From: Tomocerus qinae
Taxonomy: Eukaryota; Arthropoda; Collembola; Entomobryomorpha; Tomoceridae
NCBI GenBank assembly: GCA_020055645.1
Contig: CM034548.1
Coordinates: 8,308,001-8,372,000, forward strand
Direction: 5' to 3'
Length of the DNA stretch: 64,000 nucleotides
The notes below the pieces were generated by a model, which ran no database searches, had not been told where the DNA came from, and saw only the letters and a program-made list of their open reading frames with translations. The position numbers and the translations under genes were made by a program. Positions 38,053 to 49,122 of this stretch are shown piece after piece. Each line of letters opens with the position of its first letter. Positions within the stretch are counted from its first letter, which is position 1.

Positions 38053-40398
38053 CATCAAAAATTTAAATTATTAAAACTATATTGGGAACATATTAAAAAC
38101 TTTCATGAACTTAGAGGAAGTGCGGCAAGAATCAGCTGTCCCGTTTGTTCAATGAGATTCACAGACTTAAAAAATCTGAAGAAGCATCTCAATAAGTCAA
38201 TATGTCTACCAAAATCCATTTTACCACAGTCAGTTACTAACCCTGTAGAGTCCCTAGATTTCCAGGAAGAACAAGTTAATAACGATAAAATTGTTCATAG
38301 TTCCACGCCTAAATATCCTGGTCTAGAAAACCAAGTTTTGTTTGCTTTGACATTACAAAATGCGCCCTCAATTTCACTAGCAAAATCATGGCAAGTAATG
38401 CAGTTGACAAATAATTTAATTAACGATGTGCTAGATGACGTTAAGCTAGAAATATTAAAACTTCCATTACAATTATCGGAGATTGAATATACTTCAATAT
38501 TTACTAAAATCAATGAAAAAAGAAACCCTTTTGGGAATGAGTATTCGTCTCAACATCGTTTAGAAAATGTATTGAAAGACAGTGGGCTTTATTTATCAGC
38601 TGATGAAATTCCTATAAACTACCACTTTAAAACAAATCCCACAACAAAAGCAACAGAAAAAGTTTTTGACCATCTTTATTATTTTGGAATCAAAAATATA
38701 TTGTTAAAGTTACTAAGAATCAAAAAAGCGTTAGGTTATATAGATACAGATAGAAAGCGACAGGCAGGCGTCTACTGTAGTTTTGTTGACGGAAACTTAT
38801 TCCAAAATTGTAGGGAGGGGACTATTTTTATTCAGCTATATTACGACGAAATAGAACTTTGTAATCCCCTTGGTTCCAAAGCAAACATTAATAAACTTGC
38901 AATGTTTTACTTTATCGTAGCTAATTTTCCAAATCACTTTCAGAGCCAACTTGATTACATCTATCCATTATTGGTAGTAAAAAGTAGCTTCATTAAGCAG
39001 TACGGCATTAATAAAATTTTGGAACCAATTGTTAATGAGTTTAAGCACTGTAGCGATATTGAGATAGAAGGCAAACGTTATCAGATTCAATTATTACAAT
39101 TTTGCGGGGATAACTTAGGGCTTCACACAGCACTAGGTTTCCCCGAAGGATTTACTGCTAATTATCCTTGCCGATTTTGCCGAACAGAAAGATTAGTGTG
39201 CTGGAACATGACGGAGGAAAATATTCAGATGAATAGAAATATTGACAATTACAACACAGATTTATCTATTTCCGATATGAGTTTAACCGGCATAAAGTTT
39301 GATAGCATACTAAACTCAGTTCCTAATTTTCATGTAACGAAGAATTTTGCCCCAGATATTATGCATGATATATTTGAGGGAATATGTCATGATGAACTAA
39401 AATACCTTCTGAGAGATGTGCTTTCCCAAAAAATTTTCACTTTAGAAGAGATTAATTACAGATTTCAAACGATAGATTTGGGAAAGTTATATAAGACCAG
39501 TCGTCCCCCCTAAATTTACTCTAAACTATATTAATTCAGATTCTCATAGTGGATTAACGGCATCACAAATGCATGCATGTATTTTATTTCTACCTATTAT
39601 TCTCATTGATAAAATTCACCCTAAAAATCAATTTTGGTTAGTCATGATGCGACTCAGAAAAATAATAAGAATTTTATTTTCACCTCTAATTTCAAAAGCG
39701 GGAGTTACAATTTTGAAACAAGTGATACAAGAACACCATGAATTGTTTTTAAAGGCCACAAATTCCCATCTAAAGCCTAAACATCATCATTTGCTTCATT
39801 ACCCTACTGCTATTGAGCAACTCGGACCGCTGAAACCATTTTGGTGCATGAGATTTGAAGCCAAACATAGATTTGCAAAGCTTGTGGGAAAAATTCTTAC
39901 AACTTTAGAAATATATCGAAATCTGTATGCAATAGGCTATCTATTCATTTGGCTTTCATTTTGAATTCCGAAAAATTGTTTGATGTCAACTTAAATTACA
40001 CTGGAGCGGAAAAATCTTTCATTGATAAAAGTATTCACTACGATCAGCTAAAAAATTTTGTTGCTGAAGAAACTGAAATTGTTTTTTTAAATAATTTAAA
40101 TTTTAAAGGAATTTCTTTTGATAGTGGAACATATTTTGTGCTTGAATTTAATGAAGAAGGTCCTGTATTTTGTAAAGTTGTAGTTTGTTATAGTGTTAAT
40201 GACCAGGTTAATATTTTAATCGATGTTATAGAATGCGAAGCAGATAGCTCATCTTACATATTTAAAATAGTTGGTTCCTCAGCCTCTAAAATTATATCTT
40301 GTGAAGATATTGTACTCCAATTTCCTATACCTGCATGTAAACGTTTTGATACAGCCGAGAATGCGTTTTATCTAGTAATACCATTTGAATACCTTTAA
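38053..40398 (+). pseudogene. CACTA-type transposase (TNP2/TNPD-like), frameshifted
   Basis: DDE-type transposase expected to cut and join the element's ends. The coding frame runs from about 38053 to 40398 (stop TAA). A C2H2-like pair is near the start, including CPVCSMRFTDLKNLKKHL. Then come LYYDEIELCNPLGS, QFCGDNLGLHTALGF, a knuckle PCRFC, PDIMHDIFEGICHDELKYLL and RFEAKHRFAK, all in the order found in animal CACTA transposases. By analogy the Asp of YYDE, the Asp of GDN and the Glu of RFEAKH are candidate catalytic residues. The frame moves by one base at a run of six C (39505-39510), where homology continues in the next frame, and shifts back near 39920-39930. A further shift, or a 23-nt intron, is needed near 38030-38060 to join the first zinc-finger Cys (SHSFVCS) or the SAM exons. 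Hence probably inactive as it stands. Confidence 0.8.
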
Positions 40399-40616
40399 CT
40401 CCCAAATATTGTACTTTATAAGTTGAAAATTAATTGTATTATTTTTATTTTACATGGGAGAGGATATACTTTTCAAATTGGACCAGAGTCAAGATTTGCA
40501 ATCTGATTTAAATCAAGTAATACCTGTAACTTAACATATTTATAACATGTTTATTAACTTGTTTTTTATTCCTTAAGTTATGAAAACCTTAATTGTTTAC
40601 ATTATTGTTTGCTCAG

Positions 40617-42586
40617 GCAGTTTACGAGAGCCATCCAACAGAACATGATTCCCAAGTTGAAATTGAAATTGTCGCAAATAGCAACCCTAACGTTTGGGTT
40701 AGCTTTGCTCTTTTTGTAAGTTCATTAATATTGCCTAATCCATATTCTAGGAATTTTTTAAGTAATTATTGCGTGACTGAAATTAATAAAAATGTATTTT
40801 GATTGTATTTATAATCAGGATGTCAAGAAGGCTCTTTTGGAGTCTGACAAGGACAAACACACAACAAAGGCTACAGCTTTCTTGGAAAAATTAAATTGCG
40901 GTAAAACGGCTTTGGATTTTAAAAGCAAAAAACTCATTAAATCTCGACTAGTTAAACATATGGTACAAACAACAGGGTCGTATTAGTAAGTAAATTTTCG
41001 ACATTATTCATTTAACATATTAGAATGAACAACTCAAATATTTTTTCGTTAGCCCCTCTAGAGATATCAAAGAGAACCTAGCTACATGTATTGCAACGCA
41101 ATTGTTTTCTACTCTTAAACCCGAGCAACAGTTGGAAATGAAGGTAATTAAAATTTTTTGTCACATTAATAATTTTTTAAATAATTTGCACAGCAGAGCC
41201 TTCAGTAACTTTCACATATGAATGAATTTTATCTTATAGAAATGTTTTTATACCCCATCAACTTTGATATCAAAGAAATCACGATTTGCAGCGAGTCAGC
41301 TTACAAAGACAAAGGAATTGCGTATTCCTGCATCGGGATTAATAGAGGACTATTTAAAGGCACTACGTAAAAAGAAAGGGATCCAACAAAGTAACAAAGA
41401 AATCCTCACGTGAAACTGAAGATGGTAATAGCTTGTGTAGCTTACACAATATATGAAATGGGCATATTAAGTCCTCGTCATATCAACATTCAGTTTGCTC
41501 ACTTCAAAACATTAATCACTAATTTAAATTTTTTTAATTTTAAAGAACCTTCTCTACCTATTGATTCGCAACAAATCAAGTTGACGCTAATGCACATTAG
41601 AGGACCACATGACAAAATTGTCGATCTCATGAAAAAATCCTTTCATTTACGGAGAACCGAACTTCGTAAGGCGGAAAATTTGTCTTTGATTCTATCTCAA
41701 TGGCCAAGACTTTTGGATTACCCCGGAATGGTATGTTTTATAAAAACTACATAAATGTACATGATAAATTTGAATTCACAAATTGCTAAAATTTGTCTGT
41801 TACAGGTTGAAATGGATTTTGATATGCAATTCCCAGATAATGGTGATGGCCTCATCAATATCTGGTATACAATTGCTCCAAAAATTGTTGCATATGGTAA
41901 AGAAACCGGAATATCAAAAATAGATTTGGAAGGATGTTCATTCGAAATTCAAGATATCACATCAGGTAATAGTTTCTGTTTTGTGAGCAAGGGAGAATAA
42001 ACATAATTTTATTGCTACAAGTGTTCTAATATTTATTTTGACATTTATATATAGAACAAACTGGAACGTTTGCATTCTTAATACTTCCAGTAATTTTGCA
42101 AAAACACTGGTAAGAAATCTCGAATCGCAAAGCGACGGCGCATCACCATTTCAGAAGCTCTGAACTATTTTATTACGTTTATCCAGGTAATATATGCAAA
42201 AATTGGCCCTTTTAAAAATATTCAGCAGTTTTTGATGTTATGGTTATTTAATAACTTCTTTTCTTCATTAACTTTAGGTTGGCAGTGACTTGGAGTCTTT
42301 ACGAAAAAATGAACAAGCCAGAAAGCAACCTTTTGTTGTATGTGTTGGGAATTTGAAGGACCTGTCACCTGTTGAAGTATATGTGATGGTGGAAAGAGAA
42401 CTTTTGAAAACTCCGTCATTGTTGACTGCTGTTGATTTATGTTTCAAGCTGTATCAAGTGTTAGGTTTAGAGTATCCTTCTGAGTGTTATGGAGTCTGGG
42501 CCTTTTTTCACCGTTGTATTTATAAAATGTCAGAAGAAATTAAAGTGCCCACTGTTGCATTAATGCTCGGTGCCAATATCTGCTAA
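40617..42586 (+). pseudogene. CACTA companion protein, SAMD3-like C-terminal exons, frameshifted
   Basis: Exons at 40617-40715, 40819-40985, 41053-41143, 41240-41730, 41806-41965, 42055-42186 and 42278-42586 (stop TAA) have consensus splice sites. The first has no ATG and starts at phase 0, fitting the SAM exon donor at 38029. Recognisable blocks: KSKKLIKSRLVKHMVQTTG with an ensuing KENLATCIATQLFSTLKP; WPRLLDYPGM then VEMDFDMQF; FLILPVIL; and a C-terminal QPFVVCVGNLKDLSPVEVYV. The same order occurs in vertebrate SAMD3-like proteins, as I remember them. Single extra bases break the frame near 41365 (A run), 41448 and 42103 (A run). Removing one base at each makes every exon phase agree, so the exon model is sound and the gene is decayed. 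An AATAAA lies at 42817. Possible role: TNPA-like binding of the subterminal arrays (inference). Confidence 0.7.
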
Positions 42587-43133
42587 TTAATAGCTTTTAT
42601 TCCTAATGTTAATTGTATTTAGATCCAATTAAATATGTGTTTTATGAATATATAAATGTTGTCTCTTAAAATCACTTAGCCTTAAATGCCCTTTGGTTTT
42701 GCATACGAAATAGAGTCAATGTATTAATTGTTTTGTTAACAAAATAGCTTCAATTCATCAAAAAAATCTTATTTCATGTATAGAAAACCAAATTGCAAAG
42801 GCTATTTCGTACACAAAATAAAGTGCTTTGTGGTCAAATGGTTCCAAAATAGACGATTAGTTATAAAAATAGTGCAGAAATACGAAATGCAATTTCTTAA
42901 TTCAATTGTTTTGTAGTTTGTAAATGTTTGATTAGTTTATTCTTTGAAATAGAAATAAGTCTTCAAACGAAATATTTTTGTCATTTTAATTATAATTAAT
43001 AAAATGTGTAAGGGTTTTAGGGCTAAACACCTTATCAATTAATGGGCTTGTATTATTTAAATTACTACTGGGGTAAAATGCATACAATAGTTGAATAACT
43101 GGCACACAATATTAGAATAATTCTCATACTTTA

Positions 43134-43397
43134 GTTTAGTGAATGGCATACTATAGTTGGGTAAGTAGCATACTATGGTTGAGTAAGTAGCATACAATGG
43201 TTGAGTAAGTAACACACGATGGTTGAGTAAGTAGCATACTATGTTTGAGTAAGTAGCATACTATGGTTGAGTAAGTAGCATACTATGGTTTAGTAAGTAG
43301 CATACTATGGTTGAGTAAGTTTCAAACTATGGTTGAGTAAGTATCATACTATGGTTGAGTAAGTATCATACTATGGTTGAGTAAGTAGCATACAATA
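43134..43397 (-). repeat. Right subterminal array, eleven or more copies, 22-bp period
   Basis: Units of the form CATACTATGGTTGAGTAAGT carry GTTG at 43156, 43178, 43200, 43222, 43244 (variant TTTG), 43266, 43288, 43310, 43332, 43354 and 43376. Spacing is exactly 22 bp. A degenerate twelfth unit precedes it near 43134. The core AtGGTTGrrTAA is the inverse complement of the left array's core, with the same period, so the two arrays face each other. Confidence 0.95.
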
Positions 43398-43567
43398 GTA
43401 GTGCCTGTGCTATCGGGTAGTTGAGTAATAACCATTCAACACAGCATTACTACTATATTCAATATTGATCAATTGACTTAGTCTTGGGAATGAGTAAATT
43501 TCACTCGGTTTGTCAGTCGGCGCATTTTTGACTCAGTCGTTGAGTTCAGATTACTCAAATTTGACTG

Positions 43568-43583
43568 AAATTTTTTTAGAGTG
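43568..43583 (-). repeat. CACTA element right terminal inverted repeat
   Basis: This is the exact inverse of the left 16-bp end. It is followed directly by ATA (43584-43586), matching the left flank. The outer bases read AGAGTG on the plus strand. Confidence 0.95.
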
Positions 43584-43586
43584 ATA

Positions 43587-45572
43587 TTTCTTGAAAATGA
43601 GATTCAAGAACATACACTTTTTTAACAGAAGTGGGATGACAGTGAGACACCAAATTTTTATATCATTTTGGTCGGGAAATTCTCTGATGGATGATGGATC
43701 ATAATCATGATAGAAATGTGATATAATTTCATGAAGTTTAGAAACCACAAATTTGGTTCGCCTTCAAAGAAATTCAAAATTAAGCACACATTTATTTTGC
43801 TGAAAAGCATTGGGAAAGATATTTTTATGGTTAGCATCTGAACACAAATATTAATTTACATAATGTTTGAAAAATAAGCGTGGCAATTTTAAAGTTCTGA
43901 TTCCAAGGATTAGTAAAATAAAAATAATTTAATTATCTTATATGATATTGTTAAGAATAGCAATGTACCAAATCAAATAAAAAAGAATGAAGTTTGGAGT
44001 AGTATACGTATTTTTTATGATCACTAGCCGATATGTGATTTTTATTAATTTTTGCCTATTTAGGATTAAAATGCTGTTTTAGTTATACGCATACGTTGCA
44101 CCGTTAATACGCATTGTGCATTGGGCATTGTTTTAAATAGGGTATTTAAAGTATAACTATTTAAAGTAACTTGAAGACACTGAAGAGGTTGACCTCAAAG
44201 TATTGTGCAACACATCACTAGGCGGTTTCAAAAAATATTATTGTCGGATTGAAAATTCATATTTTTTGGATTTCGTACTTATACATAACTTTATATGAAT
44301 TTATGTTGAAATGTAAGAACCTATTATACTGCTGATTTTGATAGAGAAACTCTAATGCGGAATAGTTTTTAGGTGCCTTTAATTCAACCAAACAAACTAA
44401 TTTCACTACATGATGGAGAAGTCTATGTTCCTAATGTCATGATATATTACATTACAATAACTTTTAACAAGATGGTTTGTATGTATAATTAGTTGAAAAA
44501 CTAATCAACCTAAGTAGAATTGTAATTGTAGATAATTTAGACCGATTCATTATGAATAATTTGTTTCATTAAGTGAGAATTAGGCAAGCGAAAGCGTTAA
44601 GTATAATATTACGTTGATTGTAAATCATGTCACAACTCAAATAAATTGTTAAGCTCACTTCTACAAATTGTTACACCTAACTACACGTCAAATCAGTGAA
44701 AGTTCAGTACAATGTTCGTATGCAATTATGCAATACAAAGTATTTGCAGAATGTTACGACGTGTATGAATCCTATATCCTGTTGTAATGGGATATAATAT
44801 ATGCGACGTAATTTGGGACGACGAAAAAAGTTTTCTTCACTTCTGGAATGAATGTCAGTTGTCAGTGGGGAATCATGTTATGATAAATAATTAATATCTA
44901 TTATCTACATCTACGAATTAATGTAAATGTGATGTTTAGTTTAGTTCACCCTTGCTGGCCAAGGTTGCAATGCAAGTTTTCTTTCTGTAATTATATGAAC
45001 GGGCAATTAGTCATAATATGAATATTAATGTACTAAATGCTGAAAACGAACCAATATAATAAAGTAATATAATTACAAAATGTTTCATTTCTTTTCATTA
45101 ATTAGCATCATTATCCCATTATTGGATACCAGCTAAATATATAATACAGAAGAAATAATAAAAGGACGTTTCACATACACAGTCCTTTAACTAATCCTGG
45201 TCTCAACAATAGCCATAAAAGGGCTATTATATTAACCACGACTATAATTATGCACTAAAATGGCAATCTATTCAGTAACTATTACTTTTGCAGGCAAAAT
45301 TGGAATATATTTCACCTAAAAACGTATTTTATAATAATACATAAAAATCTATAGCAATATGGTGTTACGCCACCTTTAGTGAGTCTGGTAAAAGAAAAAA
45401 TAAAATATAGTAACATTGGACAGCCTTATTGTGCCAGTTTATTGCATTACAAACATTTTAAATTGCAATCACACATTTATTTACGAAATATAAAGATAAA
45501 ACGACAACGATCTATATAAGTTAATGTATTGTAATGGTCTAAATTGTTTAACTTTGACGTAATTTAGGTACA
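43587..45572. other. Spacer between CACTA element and MRPL33
   Basis: AT-rich sequence with no recognised exon. The last ~140 bases probably hold the MRPL33 3' UTR. Inverse AATAAA signals for the minus strand are seen at 45476-45481 and 45438-45443. Confidence 0.5.
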
Positions 45573-46388
45573 TTATTTGACGCTTTTTATTTTCTTCACC
45601 TCCGTGTATACAACGTCAGATCGCACTGAAAAACAAAAATTTAGAGTAGAAGGAGCTCTTAGTAATTCATGAAGTACACTCCACTACAGTACTTAGAGTT
45701 TTCATCTCATTTACTTATTTTAAAACAAATATCTTTTATTTATACAGAAAAGCCAATGGTTATGATAGTCATGAAATACCACTTCTCCAAAAGCTAAAAA
45801 TGCATATAATGACAACTTTGCGCAGAAAAGGGATAGGTAAATGCTACGTTTGTTATCCACATCTAATTATATTTATTGCTTACCGTTCGGATCATAAAGA
45901 ATTAGTTCCAGTTTGTCTGCCGTTCTTTCCCTCATCTTGACGTATTTGTGCTTTGTGGCCACGCTTTCCAACAAGACTAGTACATTTCTAAAGCAAACAC
46001 ATTTTTACTAAATTTACTAACTACCATGTGTAGACATTTATCTGGGATCACGGTCAAGACATTTTGTAATATCCAACTAATTTTGGTCAGAAATAATGCA
46101 TATTTACAAGAATGGCGAAGAAAGAGCTGATAGTTTTCAGCCTTAAAAAAAATAAAAGTCCGATTTGGGAAAAAAACGCACTTATAATTATTACGTATCT
46201 ATGTAAAGTAAACATATCATGTGCATCTAATTTTAAAAATCTAAAGTCAAAAGTCAAACGTATGAACGTAATAATGAATGATCAAAGACCGCAAATTAAA
46301 CAACATGTTCTAAACAATACCAGACACCAGAAGATACAATTACTTACTTGGTTTTCACCTTTTTCAGCAAAACATTTGTAAGCAACAT
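45573..46388 (-). CDS. mRpL33: Mitochondrial large ribosomal subunit protein bL33m (MRPL33)
   Basis: Structural protein of the mitochondrial 39S-type large subunit. Three short exons: 46388-46348, 45987-45884 and 45625-45573 (stop TAA), with phases 2 and 1, giving 65 residues. This is the same length as human MRPL33. The product starts MLLTNVLLKKVKTK. Its middle reads NVLVLLESVATKHKYVKMRE and then RTADKLELILYDPN, the bL33 core in which R..KL.L..YDP is diagnostic. It ends DVVYTEVKKIKSVK, matching the family's basic VxxxEKKKI tail. Splice sites are consensus (GTAAGT, GTAAGC; TTTAG, TTTTTCAG). The gene diverges from the plus-strand gene starting at 46898. Confidence 0.93.
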
Positions 46389-46897
46389 TCTGGCTTATTT
46401 TTCAGAATGAATTAAAGAAAAGAAAGCCAAGTTGGGAATAAATTTGATAAAAAGTAGATTGGTTTTGGTTGATTTTTTAGCACAAATTAAATCTATAGGT
46501 TACTTATTTTGTTGTATGGTTGAATTTCCCACACTTCAATTAACCAAGATTTAGTTCTGTATTGGTACACACACCACACACACATGCAGCGAAACATCTA
46601 ACCAGATTTCCTTGAGTAACCTTCCAACTCGGCGGAGAACAAAATCATGCTTTACAAACTTTTGAGGATCCCATTTTCCCATTGTTTTCATTTTTCGTTG
46701 ACGGAATTGAATTCAAAAACTGGGCAGTTGTTCGCTGATAGATATACATTTTCTGGCTGCAAATATTTCCCCCTCCCATCCCAAGCCATTTTTACCCTTA
46801 GCCCTTTTACTTTTACTGTTCGCAAGTTCAAAGTTTTTTCCATCTCGCGAGTTAACCACTCTGGAAAATTAAAAACGAGTTATTGTTTATGTGTAAA
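46389..46897. promoter_or_regulatory. Divergent intergenic promoter region, 509 bp
   Basis: This lies between the ATG of MRPL33 (minus) and the ATG of the unknown gene (plus), so both promoters and 5' UTRs must fit here unless upstream exons exist. A CA-rich run ACACACCACACACACA is near 46567-46582. I see no clear TATA box placed for either gene; the assignment is positional. Confidence 0.5.
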
Positions 46898-48025
46898 ATG
46901 GCTTTTACTGGGCCAAAGAGAGTTTTAAATGATGCTATTGTTACTCTCATTAACCTATTTAACGAGTACAATTCTGAGCACTGTGAAGCCTGTCGTCTTC
47001 TTCATTTGGCGTATGTAATTTTAATTTAGTAGTTTTATTTTAATGCAAATAAACCCTTTATTTAGCTCTATCAACAATGATCATCATTCTTGTGAGTTCC
47101 TCGTTGAGATATATTGTTGCTTTTTATTATAAACACTAAGTAAACTGATTGTAAGCCCAATTTACGGAAAATGCAATTATTTAGCACTATGTCGATATAA
47201 AATGTATAATGCAATGCCACACGAGGCATCTTGATGCCACATGTGGAGGAAGCCGTTATTATATTTTTTATTTGATTGTAGATACCATGACAATAACGAG
47301 ATCGACTACAATACTGTGAATTCTGTAATCGATAAAATGGTAAGTAAGGGCGTTTACCTTTTTAATTGCAGTTTTGAATTTTAATTTATCAAAATGATAA
47401 AATTTACATTATAAACGACGTTTTTACTACATTTTTTTCATTTTCATTTTGCTTTCATGAAAATAAATGTTTTTGTAGTTGTAGATTTGAAATTGTATAC
47501 ACGTACTTTTAATTTTATTCTCACAAACTTGATTTGCATTTGTATATGTAAGTAGCAAAAACTGATAATTAATATAAACATTTTGATATTGCAGACTGGA
47601 ATCTTGGAAGGGGTTGAAACGTGTTGTCACTCTCTAAAAAGTTTAGGCGAATTGCATCCAGCAACGGATGCTGTGCACCATAATTGGTCTTATGGCGCCT
47701 TTGGTAAATATATTTATGATTATGACTATAATGCGAAAATAATGTTTGTTTAACTATCATTAAGGTTGGTATTTTAAAAATGACAGGGAGAGCTGCCTGT
47801 GTCCTGTACAAAAAAATGTCCCTAAGTTTCTCTCGCTTCTGTACAGCAATGAAAAAACTTGAAGCTGTGTCTGTTACCCGAGATGAATACGAAGCCATTA
47901 TTGCTGGCATTACTGAACAAGAATGTGATTTCACAGTGACGTATCATCTGCCAATGAAGATTGAATATGAAGCTAATTTGTTAGAACATATTGCTGAATC
48001 TCCCAAAAAGGGTGCAAGAAAATAA
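46898..48025 (+). CDS. Unrecognised four-exon protein, 172 residues
   Basis: I do not recognise this family. Exons 46898-47010, 47282-47339, 47595-47703 and 47787-48025 (stop TAA) join at phases 2, 0 and 1 with consensus sites (GTATGT, GTAAGT, GTAAAT; TTGTAG, TTGCAG, GACAG). The product starts MAFTGPKRVLNDAIVTLINL, predicted mostly helical. Five cysteines cluster in the first half: EHCEACRLL, VETCCHSL, AACVLY. A notable block is ELHPATDAVHHNWSYGAFG. The C-terminal part is also helical (SLSFSRFCTAMKKLEAVSV, then EAIIAGITEQE) and ends basic. There is no signal peptide, membrane segment or obvious mitochondrial presequence. AATAAA at 48119-48124, 94 nt past the stop, is a good poly(A) signal. 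Consistent phases and the poly(A) site argue for a genuine gene. Confidence 0.75.
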
Positions 48026-49122
48026 AGACAGAAGATGTAAACTAAAAATTTACCTGTTACCCTAACTTAAGTCCATCCACTACGGGTCTTATTTTATATT
48101 CCCAAAAATTCCATGGCTAATAAAAGACCGTTTGTTGTAAATAATAGTTTTGGTTGATTCTAGTTCTACTGTATGTAGACTCGGAAATGGAAAATAATAG
48201 TTATATCCTTTCCTGGGATTTATAAAAGTAGAATACTATTCCAAAGGTTGCAGAATATGCTTGCATGGTTTTCGTATTTTTGCTAGTAAACAGCAGGTTA
48301 TTATCAGATAAACAAGCTATAATCATTTTGTACAGAAAAAGGGTTTAAAGTCAGATAATATGATGCTTTATTCTTGTTACGTTTTTGGTAAATAGTGCAA
48401 TAAAGGAAAACAGAAATGTAGATGTAATAATTAACTCCTCTGGTATTTATTTAATTCATTCAAAATTCATGATTCATTTGCGGTTGTGGCCAAGGAAAAT
48501 AGGATTTAAAAATGGTATATCTTAGTTCGTGTTCACTAACAAACTCATCAACTAAATAATAAGTGTAATTAACGAAATAATTAATCTTTAACTAAATAAG
48601 AACAATGATAGATATACTGTTGAAGGCGTTTAATGTTTGGTCACTAAAAAATCCAAAAACTTCAGAAACCTTCATTTCATCTACCAAATGACCTTTGAAT
48701 TCAATAATGATGAATTGGGACTAAAACTGGTTGGGAATAATTAATTGTTATATTATTTTAGTTTCCATTTTTGGTAACAAGTTTGAAGTTAAGTTACTAT
48801 AATAACGTTTGTGTTTTTGTCAATGAGTGTATCGATATCGGGTAATTATTTTGAGCTGTGAGAAAGTGAGAACATTGTATCCTTGGTCATGAAAGTCAGG
48901 GAGAACTTGATTCATTCACATATTCATTCGGTTCTTTTCTGTCTTTTACCGATGACCGAAATTAAATTGGCTGCCTGTAATTTATTTTGTCGTTTTCTTC
49001 TTTCTGAGTCTGAATTTGGAATTTGAATAAAGTGACTAATTACTGAGGAAACTAACTTATAGTGTGTTAAAATTGACAGGAGTCGAGTCTAGCAATAACA
49101 AATAACTATTCTATGTGCAGAT
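48026..49122. other. Short spacer, head-to-tail genes
   Basis: It contains the 3' UTR of the upstream gene (poly(A) signal at 48119) and the promoter region of MRPL44. No exon was recognised. Confidence 0.5.

Larger units (their letters stand above)
37131..43583 (+). mobile_element. CACTA (En/Spm-like) DNA transposon, full length, 6,453 bp
   Basis: The element starts CACTCTAAAAAAATTT (37131-37146) and ends with the exact inverse (43568-43583). Both ends are flanked by ATA (37128-37130 and 43584-43586). A CACT terminus with a 3-bp target duplication is the hallmark of the CACTA/EnSpm superfamily. Internally it has two subterminal 22-bp-period arrays in opposite orientation and two plus-strand genes. 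One is a transposase with animal CACTA motifs; the other is a SAM/SAMD3-like companion. Inside the left end, CAAGCGGTTG (about 37153) and CAACCGCTTG (about 37223) could form a 10-bp-stem hairpin. The ends look intact, but both genes carry apparent single-base frameshifts, so this copy is probably non-autonomous though still mobilisable. Confidence 0.93.

Noticed and set aside
41424..41439. A 16-nt GT..AG segment that would restore the companion gene's frame as an intron
   Set aside because: Far too short for an animal intron; one inserted base explains the frame equally well.
37352..43397. Regularly spaced repeats considered as a CRISPR array
   Set aside because: Eukaryotic context, 22-bp units without unique spacers, and symmetrical placement inside a transposon.
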